64,000 bases of DNA from Ophthalmolycus amberensis (GCA_024529925.1 JAFEUB010001384.1:992001-1056000); one strand, 5' to 3'; shown: positions 34,401 through 51,135, counted from the first letter of the stretch. Notes: generated from the sequence alone by a model not told the origin. Numbers and translations: made by a program.

Positions 34401-37400
34401 GTCACAAACATAGAAAACACTCTGAAAGTCACGATGTGTTTTGGTTATGATTGATGAGCTCTTCTGTTTGGTCTATTTTTGGTTCTTTGCTATGAAGATT
34501 TCTTTCCAGAGATCATCTGCCAATCAGTGCAGGTCTTTTTACTCACTCACTATAAACCATATGCAACATCACACGTTCAATTCTTCAAAACACACTTACG
34601 TTTCATTTTAAGCCTACGTTTCATTTTAAGCCTTGCATGTCCTTATATTTGTGAACTGTGCCACTGCAATACATTAAGTGTAATATAAAAAAACACCATT
34701 CTCATGGTAGCTCAGCTTTCCATCCAGACGATTGTTAGCATCGCATAGCATAGCATAGCATAGCATAGCATAGCATAGCGACTGGCAAAACTATTCACTA
34801 TTCCTTGGAAGAAATATTTGACACATAGGACCCCATCAAATAAGTTTCATGTTTTTCCAGATTCCATTACATTTTTTCCCAAATTCAATGATTTCCATTC
34901 AAATTTTTCTGAATGATGTGTTTTATGATTTAAGCTAATTTTCATCAGAAAAAGTGTCACATCAATGAATTTGATGTAACACAATATTACACTATTTGTT
35001 TTTAATCAAGGAAAGTGATTCAATGTAGTTATAAAACAAAACAGTCCATCCTTTTGTAAAATAAAGTGCTTTAAATTTAGCTGCTAGTGTTGAATTCCTC
35101 CGTTTTTTTGGATGACTAACAGACGACCCCTCCCCCAAAGTTTACTTTGTGTCTTGCGCTCCTATTGGCCTCCAGCAGGCATCCCGATCAGATGCGCAAA
35201 GCATCTCACCTGGCCCCTTTCGATGCAAATACCAGCGGTTCTACTCCGAGTTACCTCTCTGAGCTCCTCACCCTTTCTCTAAGGCTGAGCCCAGCCCCCC
35301 AACAAAGGAAGCTCATTTTCGGCCCCTTGCATCTGCAATCTCATTCTTTCAGTCACTACCCAAAGCTTCTGAACATAGGTGAGAGTCTCAATGTAGATAG
35401 ACTGGTAAATCGAGAGCTGAGGTTCAGCTCCCTCTCCAACCTAGCCGTCCGGTACAACCCCCACATTACTGCTGAAGCTGCACTGGGTCTGTACGCCTAC
35501 GTCCCCATCTTTACCTGCCGCCCGGCTCACAATGCACCCGACCCCAATGCATATCCCTGCGAGTGGTGGGCCCTTAGCGCAGCTCCATGTAGGTTTTGGG
35601 GCTGTTCCCGGCCGAGCTCCATGTCCCAAGGCCCGGCCACCAGATGCTCGCCGAGACCTACCAGGAGATATTGCCCCCGATAACTCAGCTTTCACGGTCA
35701 CTGACGCACTGAAACACCTCCCCCATGTTAAGGTGGCAATTCATTGGAGGGTGAAAAACACGTATAATGGTAGGGGAAACCCTGATTTTCCTCATTTTGT
35801 CAATTTCCACGATATTCAGCATTTTGCAGAATATTATTTTTAAATTCTAATGAAGAGATTCTGCACTTGTTCTCAACAAAGAACGGAGAAGGTCAGATTA
35901 CAACACACAGGGAGAGTGACTTCATTCACTACTCAGGTACACATTACTCCACTATATCATATCACTACAGCATTTAGTTGTTTCATGCTTTATTATGATT
36001 CTAAATATCATATATAGAACATTTAAACCAACAAATATAGTAGAGCAAAGGAAAACGCTTTTGATTTTTGATTGACTGTTGATCCGTTTCTACCGAAAGC
36101 TAATCCCAACCTTTCCTAACTGAACATCTGGTTGCTGTGGGCCAGGTGAGTCCGGTTGATTGGCTCACAAAAATGTGTGTAAACAGAAGAAGAGTCATTG
36201 ATGGAATCGTTGGTCGTTTGCCTGGAGAAAGTAGTTTCAGAGCATTCCCTTGGTGTATTGATACTGTGGCTGACTGGTCACTGCGGGTCTCTGCCTCCGT
36301 CACCATGGCATCCTGGTTCAAAGTATCACACTTCAGACCCTCTGCTGCTTTCGATATCCAGGTCACCTGACTGTATGACCTAGAGTGACACCCAGTGAGG
36401 AAATATCAGAGCAAACTTCCTTTCCTAGCAACTGATCTTATGGTAAAAAGGTCAGAGCACACTCGATTAAAGAAATATTGATTGAGCATTGAATGATGGT
36501 AGATCATAAAAAGTGCTGGTAAAACAAATGAGAGCAAGGAAAAAGCACAACAGGTGCCTGTTTAGACAAATCTGTCCATCCAGCAGGATAAACCTGAGCA
36601 CCCAGAGACCAACGTGTTGGGAGTGAGTGGCTGACTTGGTGGGTAGAGGCTCTCTCAATGTAAAACAAGGGAAAAGCCACGTAACTTGAAAGGCTAAAAC
36701 AATCTCTGCAAACCAAATCCAGCTACTTTCATCTCATGCCTTGAAGATATCATGATACTGTGATAGTTCACAGTGTGCTGACGGCAGTCATTGACATTTG
36801 ATGATTCCTTATGAAACGCTGTGATCTATTTCCAGCTTCTAATCTGACTAGCGCCCTTCCTTGAAATATTGTCGGGTACAGCAATCTGTATTTAAATAGC
36901 CAGTGGCGAAAGCAGACTGTGCATATATCTGGTAGGCATGCCAGCCAGTTTGATCTTGTCTGAACTGGATGCAGAGGGCTGGGGATCTGTGCCTGAAACT
37001 GTGTGCAGGTGCACGCTGGTGAACCGCCACTATTTTTGGCGACAGAATGTTCCAACCGCAGGGGCCCACTTTATGTGTGGTGTTTTTATGTGTTGTTCTC
37101 TTGAGTGTGGGACGAGTGTGTGTCAGTATCAGTGTCAGACTATATAATGGTGCCAGCCTTTGTGAACGCCGCTAATGAGAGGGTATGTCTACGCCATTGT
37201 GCATTGTTTCACAGTGGTTACCGTGACGCTCCTGTCACGGAGCACCATGTGAACAGGAAATGGGCAGGACACCTTGCACATCGATGATGGGGAATCCCAT
37301 TGGCCAGCTGACATTCTGGTTGGATGTTTGATGTTCCTATCGGCTGCTTGGTAACGCCTCCGTCCTCCTCTCTGGTCCACAGCATCACACTTCAGACCTA

Positions 37401-40206
37401 CAGTGAGATTGTATCTGGGACCAGCAGTTATATAAGTTTCAATCAGTGTGAGTGAAACTTTATGAGCGTGGAAAATGTTAAAAAATGTCTGCTTCCACAG
37501 CATCCTGATAAGAAATGGGGAAGATTTTCCTCTGAACGCTTGGATGATAGAAACATTGACAGTGTACGGTTTGATAAGTCTTTTCAGTATAGCTCCATCA
37601 TCCTTAAACACCAACAGCAGACATGTCACTCCTCTAAAACTGGTGGTGTAAACAAACTTTTAGTTAGTTATCACCACCTACAGCCTTTACTGAGAGAAGA
37701 TGATGGATTGCTATTTTAATTCAAAGGTAACTCATCCTTTTAGCCTTTGGCTTACACAACTCTGCGTTGAGTGAGTCACTCTGTAGAAGTGTTCGTAAAT
37801 CGTAAATGCACTTCTCGACATAAACCATACACCATAAAATGAACCCCAGAAGCAAGTGCGAGACAGCTTAACATCAATTTACGGAATAAAAATGTGCAGT
37901 ATCTTGGCTCTCGGGGATAAATTGTTAACATTTTTCAGCGTTTGGTGGTTTGTCTGAAACACTCAACCGGATCAAATGTTGTTCTGCATTGCTGAGCCCC
38001 TGTCGTGTCCACTGAACTTTTCTGAGTGACAGGTTGGTTTATGAATGTGAGTCAGCCTAGATACGTGTCCCCCCCCCCCCCCCCCCCCCTTCTTTCTCCC
38101 TTGTGTGTGTGCGTGTGTATTTCAGAAAACCAGACATGTCCAGTTGTGGGTTTGTAGTGTTCTTCTAATAATAGGAGCACTGACAGCCCACAGCAGCACA
38201 GTCATGCGCCTATTTCAGGAGATAACGGCACTTTATTCTGTCAAACGTGGATCACTTGAACTAGATACAAATCACCAATCTGCATGAAGTACCTGTTCCA
38301 GTAATGAACAATAGAATATCATTCATTTATGTAACATCATACCCAGCAATCACTCAAAATGTGATAATGTTTTTCTTTTCAATATACGGCCTGATTCTCT
38401 CTTAGTTGTACTGAGGAGAAACAGCAGTGATAGCGACTGTTGTCCATTCCAGTGCAGCAGGGAGCCAATTTACCGTAGTCACTTGTGTGCCACATCAGTG
38501 TGGTGGTGCAACAGTGGAAGCAAGTGAAGGAGTAGGAGTTGTGTTGCAGCCAATCAGATGTTAAATCTTGCCCACTGGTTTTGATGGATGACTTTGAAAT
38601 ATTCAACAAAACAACCCTAAGAAATCGCGCCATTATTCTACTGAAGAAATGCAAACTTGTATTTCATTTAATGGAAGAAAATTATTTTACATTTACAAAA
38701 CTAAAATCCGGAAGTGTAATGCCTTTCACAGGCACATTGTGTCCTGTTTCAGCCCTCCGTACAGTCAGAACGATACAACTATGGGCACAGGGTTGACACA
38801 GTTCACATGCTAAGGATATAACCAGACATCATGCCTATGTCACAGCCCGGCTCAGAGACTGGAACAAAATAGGGAGACAAAGAGCTTGCGGCCAAAAGTA
38901 CGGGTTTATTTGTCTCGCCACAACACAATGTTAACAGCATTTTCACAAATGACAGCACCACTGAGGTGAGCCCATCAGCAAAGGTCTTCCTTCCCGCCCC
39001 CGCCTGCCAACTGGAACGGGTATTTAAGGATGAGCCACCCCGGCACAGGTGAGACTCATCCTGCTGACGATCCTCCACTCAGCACCTGTAACAGATTAGA
39101 CACAACCCGACACCTCGTGTATGATAGGAGGAGGGTCGTCACACCTACGTTACTCTTTAACGTGGTTGAGTGACTTCAATTTAATGTTTACAGTCCTAGA
39201 CTTCCACAGATTCCCTTTCCACGTGCTGCACAAACCTACTTTGTATTTGATTGAGGGAATGTGGTCTGACAGTAGACTAATAGCTACAACTAAACAAGAA
39301 GGAAATCGGGGGAATAAAGTGTTCATCCAGCCTGTTCACATTGCCAACTCCTCACATACGGACGCTTGGTCGTCAGGATCCATTTAGGTTTAGGCAACAG
39401 AACTACCTGGTTAGAAACCTGCCAACAAAAACAATGATGAATGTCACTGTGAACCTGTTCCTGTCAGATTCCGACATAGGGCAGGTCTTACCAAGAAAAA
39501 AAGTGGGTTTCATAATCATGCACCAGCTTGCTGTCGCCATGTTGAGAGCCGCTGGGAGGCAATCAAAATGCTCCCAATTCTGTATCTTGCACCTTTAACT
39601 CTGAATGGAGGTTAAATAAAGACAAATTAACAGTGATGTCTTGGTGCAGCCTTCCTTTTATCTACCCCTCCACTACATCACTGACTGTACTATGTTAGTT
39701 GTCAGCATGTCTTTGACCCAGACTTAATCCTGTAGATTTACTGTAGTCTGAGGGGAGTCTGGAGTCAACTTGTGGTGGACAGACAGGACTGAGGAGTTAT
39801 TGCCACTTCAGTGACTCCTGTGACCAGATCCTGAACCGACAGGAGGCGTTCCTGAGGTTAAAGCCCCCTGATGAATCTGCACGAAGTTTGGTTCAGAATT
39901 CATTAAGAGTAAAAGCAGTAATTAGTTTAGTATTCTAGTGCTCGGGCAGCCTTCAATAGAAGCTGTGATGGCAGGACACAGATTTACCTGCGTTGTCGCA
40001 TTCAAAGCCTGCTGGCACCTCCTTCCTGTCAGGGTTAACATAGAGGAAGTAGGGGGAGGAGGTGGTGGATGTGGTGGGGGGCTTCACGGGAACACAGGAA
40101 CGGAAATGCATGCAACACCCCAAGGGTGACTGACTATAAAACACCGCGGCGTTGTAGGGGAGAGAAAGCTCTGCCCGGTGCCATCGATACATCCTGCCAA
40201 AAATGC

Positions 40207-40258
<52 letters not shown>

Positions 40259-43200
40259 GCTCCAGCGGAAGCAGTTTGTTCCGATTTCTGTGGTGGGAGG
40301 GAAACCTTGCCCCGGTGATGGATGACATGGTCGATAACACCCTTCACCCATATATGCACACACACACACACACAACACACACACACACACACACGTATAC
40401 TTCTGTGAGCGTGTTTGTGTGTAAAAGCGAGGAGGAGTGAAAGGTTCAAATAGTAAATAATAATGATAACAATAAATAAGTGAGATTAAATAAAGACGGG
40501 AGGGAAACAAGACAGATCTATAGCGATCTTCCTCGAATCCAGTCGCCTAAACCGCTTCATAATCTCTAGCTCACGATTTGAAGTGCCACACTAATCTGAG
40601 TGCACGTGAGACACAGGCAATGGTCAGCAAGCGTGAAGGCTGAGGCTGAGGTAGAGGGATTTACTAATTATACAAGTTAAACCCCTATTTCTCCCCGTTA
40701 AAGGTTTTTTCGGGGGGAGTTTTTCCTGTACCGATGTGAGGGTCCCCGGACAGATGATGTCGTATGTGTACAGATTGTAAAGCCCTCTCAGGCAAATTTG
40801 TAATTTGTGATTTTGGGCTGTACAAAATGAATTAAATTGAATTGAATTCCCTGTTGATATGGTACGTCATTGAGAAGACAACAAAATACTGGGTATGCGT
40901 TTATCACTTTCATGTGATACACCTCCTCACAACCACACACACACACACACACGGGCCACTTTAAATCAGGATTTGGTTTGATACTTTTAAATCTTTTAAA
41001 GTGGTTGTAGAAATGTTCAGATGGAGTTATGCTAAATTTAGAAAGCCATGTGTTTGGTTAATGTTGCACAGCCCTAATACTCTGAATGAAAAAACATGAG
41101 AAGAATCTCCTCCACACAGTATTTAGTGGTTTATTGTGCAGATTTTCTTTGTGTATAACGAAATGATAATTAAAAGACAAATATATTACAGTGTTCTAAA
41201 GAATACAGAACATTATGATTGTAATATCTGTCATTGTTTGTTTAACCTTTTGCGTGATATGCACTTTATGTTAAGGCCACAGTATTTAATTTAGTCCTCA
41301 GCCATGTCAAAAGTGATAAAGAAATGTCCATTACATTTGTGTAACGAGGTGCATGTCTGAAAGTGATTTATAACATCACAACATCCAGCACCATAAAGCA
41401 GTCAGCATAGTATACAGCATATATGAAGTGAAGCCGGCAATTCAGTTCAGGCAGCCCATCTCTTACCTAACATGCCGAACCCCACCTAACAAAGCACTGA
41501 GCTGAGCTCCATGTTGTTCATGCTGTACATATTGAACATTCACATAGAATAGTCTATTCCATGTGAGCTGGCTGCTGAATTGCAGTTATAGTACATTGAC
41601 TTTCAGAGTAAAATCCGTGGTATGATGTGTAAAGGATTGCACACCTTAAAGTTGAAAAAGAAAAGAAAAAAATTGCACAAACGTCTCCCTCTTTCCTTTT
41701 TTTACTCTGTGCTGGAAGCCCGATTCACACTTGCTACTGGGTTTACCTCTCACTTAAGACTGTAATGAGTTTAAGGGCTACTTGGAATTTGGCCAGCCCT
41801 AGTTATGGTGGCAAATATGCGCTTGCACGCACACACACGCACACACACTCACACATACACGCACACACTATATATATGCAAGTAGGAAACGGGAAGTAGG
41901 AAGTGTTTAATTCTATAGACTTCTGTCTGTTTTGTCAGGAAAGATGTGTTCTTTTTTTGTGCTGACTAGAGTGGAATGTTATGTGCAGTGCGAAAACGCA
42001 CAGACCTGAGAGCGTTTGACATAAATATGAAGGAGGCAGCAGAATACATGTAGTCCATGCATCCAGCCGGTGAATACCGTTGCTGCTTTTCCTTAAAGGT
42101 TAGGATGGTATTTCATAAAAGTGTATCATGTTTTTCCTCCTATTAGTGGAGGTTATTATTGTAGTGGAGGCGGTACTTATACAGAACTGTGAGAGACCTG
42201 CATTTATAAGGCAGAGCCTGTCAGAAACATGGCTCTTTTAAAGTACATTAAGTGTGTGTGTGTTTGTCTGCGTCCGCAGTATTCCTGACCTGGGTGAACT
42301 GCTCCAGTGTGCGCTGGGCGACAAGGATCCAGGATGTTTTCACTGTAGCAAAACTGCTCGCTCTGGTACTCATCATAGTGGTCGGACTCATCCAGATCTG
42401 TAGAGGTAAACACACACATGCACGTTCTGGTGAGATGAACTCCTCAACATGATTTCTGTGGACATATCTAGAAATAGTGCATTCATCGTTTTATCACTGA
42501 TTTTATTGTATTGTAAATTGTTGAAATAGCAAATACTGAAAATCAAATAAAAAATATGTAAAAGAACAGAGACAATTTAATATACCACCTACATTTTCCA
42601 CAACAGAACGGGATAATGACAAAGTTCCGCATTACCATCATGTGGAACATTACAGCAGTAGAACTCACTGAGACAGAAAATATATACAAATAAAATAAAA
42701 GTTATTAACAAAATGTACATCTTAAAATTATCCATTTATGACGAAAGCAAAATAGCTTTATAGTGTTTCATGTAATTTGGGTGCAGCATGCATTTTGGAA
42801 AAAAACAAAACAGCTAAGAGATTAAAAATGCTAACACTGTTGAAAAAACGTTTAAACACCTTTATGTGAAACAATGAACCAACAGTATTTAGGTTTGTGT
42901 TTGTTTCTAACCAGGTCATTTTGTCAGACTGTAAATCCCGTCACAGCAGATTGTAATGACACTGCTGACCCCTGGTGGACATACATAGACATAACATGTA
43001 AAGTTCTTTAAGTCAAAAAACAACAGTGACAAATGAGAAAAATACATTTATTAAGTAGCTTCGAGTTTTATAGATGTAAGCAATGCTATGGTGATGAACA
43101 AGTGAAATTGTGCAGTAATACTTTATAGGTGATATTATAGAGGATCCTTTCACTGTTTCATCCACACATCCCTTCCTCTCAACTTCTCCAGGTCACTATG

Positions 43201-46200
43201 ACGCCCTTCGGCCCAGTGTGGCCTTTGAATTCAGTCAGGACCCCTCAGTGGGACAGATAGCGCTGGCCTTCCTTCAGGCCTCCTTCGCCTACAGCGGCTG
43301 GAACTTCCTCAACTACGTCACAGAGGAGGTCGTGGAGCCACGCAAGTAGGCCACATGCACAGCATACTATTTCATATCCCTTAGTTCAGGACTTTATAAT
43401 TGATTTGAATTCAGTCTCGTTAAAGCTCCTGAAAACAACACCAACTTTTCGAATTATTACCATTATTTTTATCAGGAACCTGCCCCGTGCCATCTACATT
43501 TCCATCCCACTGGTGACCCTTGTCTACACTTTGACCAACATTGCCTACTTCTCCTCCATGACCCCCAAGGAGCTGCTGGCCTCCAACGCTGTGGCAGTGG
43601 TGAGCAGCTCTCCGTCTCTCCACGAATGTATGTCTCATACAGGAGCGCATAGCAGTTTATATACTGTTTAACAAGAGTCTCAGTTGTCTGGAAACTGGAT
43701 GTCTACTGAAGCTGGGAATCGTAGCACGAGACAGACCTCAACCAACTAATTAATTGGTCAATAAGATTAAAGTTTACGGGTAAAGTTTTTTTTCATGATC
43801 CCAGAGGGAAAACTGTGAAACAGTCATGAGTTCAGTATGTGACTACTTTCCTTTATGGGACTTCAATTACAAGCAGTGTCCTCGAAAAAGGATAAAGCCG
43901 TTCTTAGAAAATAAAATTTAATAAAAAATGTGCTAAATGAGCTAAAGTGAGGAAAGGTCCAACATTGCATCTTTCAGTGAAATTAATAAATGAACGCATT
44001 ACTGTCAGGGACTGAATGACTGAATCAGTTATTCAATTATTTTGTCAAATATCTGACCCATCAGATATTGTGTTGTTCCAGACATTCGGGGAGAAGCTGC
44101 TGGGGATGTTTTCCTGGGTGATGCCGATCTCTGTAGCGCTGTCCACCTTTGGAGGAATCAACGGATATCTGTTCACCTCCTCCAGGTAGAACACACGACA
44201 TGCCGAACCTACTTTCATAAATGTCCTTTTATGCTAAGAGTTACTCCTAACAAGTAGAGTAAACCTGAACACACACACACACATATGCATAATGTGTCTG
44301 TCTCTCTGTAGATTGTGTTTCTCAGGCGCCAGAGAGGGTCACTTGCCTTATCTGCTGGCTATGATCCACCTAAAGAACTGCACTCCTATCCCCGCCCTGC
44401 TGGTCTGCGTGAGTGCCGCACTCACAGTTTAGCCTACTTTGTCTCACTCACACAAACTGTGTTTTAAATTAATATGGTACTGTTTTGCAGTACTTTAAAA
44501 ATAGTTCAATATGTATTTTGACCTTTGACCTTACCTTCACCTCCCACAGTGCACTGCCACCATATTCATCCTGTGCGTCGGAGAGACACACAACCTGATC
44601 AACTATGTGTCCTTTATCAACTATCTGTCCTACGGCGTAACCATTGCTGGCCTCCTCTACCTCCGCAAGAAAAGACCCAACCTGGTCAGACCCATCAAGG
44701 TACAGAAGGCTGAGAACCACAGACCCGCTGCAGGACATGACAGAATGTTATCAATGCATAGCTCTCGGTTTATTTAAAAACAGAGCAGGGACCCCTGTGC
44801 CAGAACTCTTTTGCCACTGCTTGAATATTAACTTTTCACCCGATCATTTGTAAATGGGAAATCGTGTTTAAAAATATATATATATATATGTTTCCTTTGC
44901 AAAAATCCAAAGCTAAGGGTACCGCTTGACAGCAGAGCACAATGAGGAAATGTCAAAACAATATAACATAAATGATATAGCTTACATAGTGAGATAACAA
45001 TGAGCCTCTTAGGAATTGTTATTAACAACAAATGGGGTCACACAAACACAGAAAAGTGACAAAGTGTATGTCTAGTCTTTTCCTATATCTTTCAATTGTG
45101 CAGACAATAATTCAGACACATACAGGACTGTATGGTTTGGACCAATTATTAATAATTACTGAATCGGCAATTGTAGTTAAAATTACATGGAATCTTGGGC
45201 TGTAAATTAAACGGATGACAACAAAAATATATGACGAATCTTAACTTCACATGAACGACAATTGTTCCTTAATGCTCACAGAAAGTAGGTCTACATAGCA
45301 CTACATGGAGGGAAATTGTTTTTCGCAGCATTTAACTTAAATACACTTAATTAATCATGAAAAACGGTGAAGGCCAAACAAAAACATGTACTAAGCGGTT
45401 GCTTAAAAAAATGTTAACCTAAACTTGCTCCACCAGACTGCAAGGCCGGAGAAAGTAGCGGTTGCAATTTAGCTAATTACGTAACGTTACGGCACTCCTA
45501 AAGTGACTAAATTAGCCGTAAATTAAGCTAGTTCAAAGACCAGTTGGAGAGATGAGTTAGCTTTAGATACCTAGGGACGGTCACTTGTTGTCGGTCATGC
45601 ACATGTATGGTATTTTAAAAATGTATAATATATGATACGTGTGATAGAATACATGCACTGGTTTTATTGGTCAAAATATTAAACATATATCCGATTTTTT
45701 ATTTTATTTTCCAATCTTTTTAAAATAGTAATATCCAAGCTCTATACTTGGATATGCATTTGTTTCAGATGGAAAAAAATGTAAAAATCCCAATGAACAA
45801 AATGTGGCAAAATATATATGTGTAAATATATTTTTGTCTTGTGCAGGTAAGCGTGTTGGTCCCCATCGCCTACTTGATATTCTGGGCTGTGCTGCTGGGC
45901 TTCAGTCTGTACTCTGAGCCGGTGGTTTGTGGCCTGGGAATGGTCATCATGCTGACTGGAGTCCCTGTATACTTTGTGGGTGTTCATTGGAAGGACAAAC
46001 CCAAATGTGTCTACCGGCTAGTCGGTGAGTTGGGCTGTGATATTTGAATATTTATAGATATGTTAGCAGTCGGCCCGTGATAATAACACTCCTCCTGTTG
46101 TCTTTTGCATTGCAGAAAGAGTCACATACATGGGCCAGAAGGTGTGTAATGTGGTGTTTCCTCAGGAAGACCTTTCAGAGACTGAACCCCTCACTTCCTC

Positions 46201-46216
46201 CAAAGCCACTGACTGA
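28412..46216 (+). CDS. slc7a10: Asc-1-type neutral amino-acid transporter, light chain (complete, 498 aa)
   Basis: Coding exons: 28412-28517, 32733-32937, 34245-34396, 42280-42405, 43192-43345, 43476-43599, 44082-44185, 44312-44408, 44550-44699, 45847-46024, 46116-46216. All introns are GT-AG, phases join cleanly and the total is 1497 nt. SLC7A10 is a sodium-independent exchanger of small neutral amino acids, including D-serine and glycine, working at the plasma membrane as a disulfide-linked pair with SLC3A2/4F2hc. Seen here: a Lys-rich N-terminus, LKKEIGLLSA entering TM1, the APC-family GSGIF motif at residues 40-44, IPKSGGDYSYVTEIFGG, Cys139 in the TM3-TM4 loop (QPAFEDC, the expected heavy-chain cysteine), SWVMPISVALSTFGG and GVPVYFVG. 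Remembered human Asc-1 (523 aa) aligns throughout; the fish termini are shorter. Teleosts can have two copies; which one this is cannot be told. Confidence 0.95.
28518..32732 (+). other. slc7a10: slc7a10 intron 1 (4.2 kb)
   Basis: It is bounded by GTAAGT and CAAAG. Apart from the SINE relic near 31.8 kb it holds no recognisable feature; the short open frames have no domain signal. Confidence 0.6.
31795..31880 (-). repeat. tRNA-derived SINE head
   Basis: On the minus strand an A-box-like TGGCTCAGTTGG (31871-31860) is followed by a B-box-like GAGTTCAAATCC (31827-31816) at tRNA-like spacing. The A-rich stretch that follows on this strand (31798-31760) could be the tail. The cloverleaf is not intact, so it is a retroposed relic rather than a tRNA gene. 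Confidence 0.6.
32938..34244 (+). other. slc7a10: slc7a10 intron 2 (1.3 kb)
   Basis: It holds a short TGAG repeat (33021-33036) and otherwise nothing recognisable. Confidence 0.5.
34740..34780. repeat. AGCAT pentanucleotide microsatellite
   Basis: Eight copies of (c)atag-type pentamers, reading GCATAGCATAGCATAG, in slc7a10 intron 3. Confidence 0.9.
35155..35760 (-). pseudogene. Decayed RTE-type LINE fragments
   Basis: On the minus strand, 35490-35160 translates in broken frames to LSIYQSI, ETLTYVQKLWVVTERMR and QVRCFAHLIGMPAGG. These echo the RTE-clade C-terminal region (LSIYRS..TLTYGHELWVMTERTRS..RWFGHL.RMP). The plus-strand neighbour 35515-35750 (GCCCGGCTCACAATGCACCC, GGCCCGGCCACCAGATGCTC, TTAAGGTGGCAATTCATTGG) matches a fish repeat I remember beside such elements. 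Multiple stops show it is dead. The 178-codon plus-strand frame here is an antisense accident. Confidence 0.62.
38838..39143 (-). mobile_element. Solo LTR in slc7a10 intron 3
   Basis: The ends are TGTCACAG and CGTCACA, an imperfect TGTGAC/GTCACA inverted pair, with CCTA on both sides (38834-38837, 39144-39147) as a 4-bp target duplication. On the minus strand it has a TTAAATA promoter-like box near 39027 and an AATAAA near 38910 in the right order for a U3-R LTR. No internal retroelement sequence adjoins it, so it is probably the product of LTR-LTR recombination. It lies antisense to slc7a10. Confidence 0.72.
40209..40395. repeat. Paired TG and CA microsatellites
   Basis: A (GT)n run at 40209-40257 and a (CA)n run at 40357-40394 face each other about 100 bp apart and could pair as a hairpin. 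Long frames across them are composition artefacts. Confidence 0.9.
40680..40849 (+). mobile_element. LINE 3' end (L2/Maui-like), truncated
   Basis: CCCGTTAAAGGTTTTTTCGG, GTAAAGCCCTCTCAGGCAAA and TTTGTGATTTTGGGCTGTA, ending in AATTGAATTGAATT, resemble the 3' UTR and short-repeat tail of a common fish L2-type element. No ORF part remains. Confidence 0.6.
42406..43191 (+). other. slc7a10: slc7a10 intron 4
   Basis: AT-rich, with nothing recognisable. Confidence 0.5.
44700..45846 (+). other. slc7a10: slc7a10 intron 9
   Basis: AT-rich, with a short TA run (44873-44888) and nothing else recognisable. Confidence 0.5.
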
Positions 46217-49661
<3,445 letters not shown>

Positions 49662-50329
49662 TACGGAAGCCGAGGACGGCCGCGCTTGCAACTATGTTTT
49701 CTTAATGCCGTTATCTCGAGAGCACAAGTTGATTATTTGGCTATCTCAAAAACAACAAGCTTTCATGAGATAATCAAAACAGTTATCAGGAGAAAACAAA
49801 TTACTTATAATGTTTATCAGAGATCAGGCGTGCTGTGCCAGTATGCTCAGATGGCCAAACTGTAGCAACTGATTTACTGACGAGGTGTACCCGTTATTAT
49901 TTGAACGTACTTCAATCAAGGTCTAACACAGGCACAACATTGCATCGTGTCATTCTGTTCAGATCAGATTCATTCAGATCAGTCCTCGTCTTTTAAGGGT
50001 GACTTTATTCTGGGTCAACATACATGGGTTATCCTTTGACACAGTATAAAACTTGCAGTATTTTATTACCCTGGTTAGCCTGAGGCGGAGCTGTCCAGTC
50101 ATCTGTGGTGCTGATTGGGCTACTGTCCACATGCAGCAGCTTGTTTTCCTTTCCACATCCGACTACGATGACTATTTGAACTACTCATCTTGTTACCTCC
50201 AAAGATCTGCCGTTAGCTTTCCAGAAAACCTGAAAAATGAACCCATTATCAACCGGCTTTGTTTCCTCAAGATAACGAAATAATCAACTTGTGAAATAAA
50301 TGCAAGCTTGGCCGTTATTGGCTTCCGTA
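49662..50329. mobile_element. TIR element with TTATCTCGAG-type interior, 668 bp
   Basis: The left end reads TACGGAAGCCGAGGACGGCC and the right end, on the opposite strand, TACGGAAGCCAATAACGGCC, both continuing to GCTTGC: an imperfect TIR of about 28 bp. Sub-terminal phrases GTTATCTCGAGAGCACAAGT and CAAGATAACGAAATAATC are also mirror-related. It has no transposase and no clear target duplication beyond a possible TA. Confidence 0.7.
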
Positions 50330-51135
50330 GTTTCAAAGAAAAATGAAAGTGATACATTCTTTAGAGGTCCAGCAGTAATTAGTAAATGGTTACTAGGGTC
50401 ACCTCAGAGAGATACGCTTTACAATAAAACATCAGAGACACAGGCAATCGGGTTCAATCAAGTTCACTGTTTGTCAAGGCAGAGAGAGAAATATAAAGTA
50501 GGACTAGTACAGTAGTCTCCACTGAAGACTGAAAAATAGAGGCCTTTGTTTTAACGTCCTGTCATAGAAAATCCCACAGAGTAGATATGAATTTCCAGTG
50601 GAATAAACCAGCGGGCGGGGCGTCTGCAGTGACCAGTGTGCAGTCAGTCAGCAGTACTGCAGAGGTACCGCTGGGATGAGGAGGACTCGACCAACAATCA
50701 ATATTCTGAAGTGAAGCCTCTCTTCCCGACACTTCCTAGACATTCATATAAAATCTTCACTTTGCACTGAACGGAAATCAGAGCAGTCACAGACGCAGTC
50801 AAGTTCATTCAAAGTGAGGGAAGGCTTCCTCGGGAGGACGGTTCGGGTTTGACTTGAGGACGAGGGGCTGAGCAGAGTTACAGGCGATGTACAGTACTTG
50901 GACTCACTACCTCTGTTTCCACCCAAGTGTGGCTTTTTAAATCTGATGATACATCAAGTTAAAAACGCTGAATTGAAAAATCGATTTGATACAACGTCCC
51001 TTAAAAATAATGAAAAGGTTGTTTAAAAGGGAAGTATCACTCAATTAGCACTGGACACGCACAGTATATGTTAAACAAATACCGACAAAGGTTTGGCATG
51101 AACGAACCGCTGAATGACTCAGTGACGCTGCACTG

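Larger units (their letters stand above)
34397..42279 (+). other. slc7a10: slc7a10 intron 3 (7.9 kb), repeat-rich
   Basis: The longest intron of the gene. It contains an AGCAT pentamer array, RTE-like LINE debris, a 21-bp poly-C run (38069-38089), a solo LTR, TG and CA microsatellites near 40.2-40.4 kb, an L2-type 3' end near 40.8 kb and a CA-rich stretch at 41828-41870. No extra exon was recognised. Confidence 0.6.

Noticed and set aside
35147..35683. A 178-codon plus-strand frame
   Set aside because: It overlaps antisense RTE-type LINE debris and has no domain of its own.
39953..40510. Long frames with His-Thr and Cys-Val repeats
   Set aside because: They translate TG/CA microsatellites.
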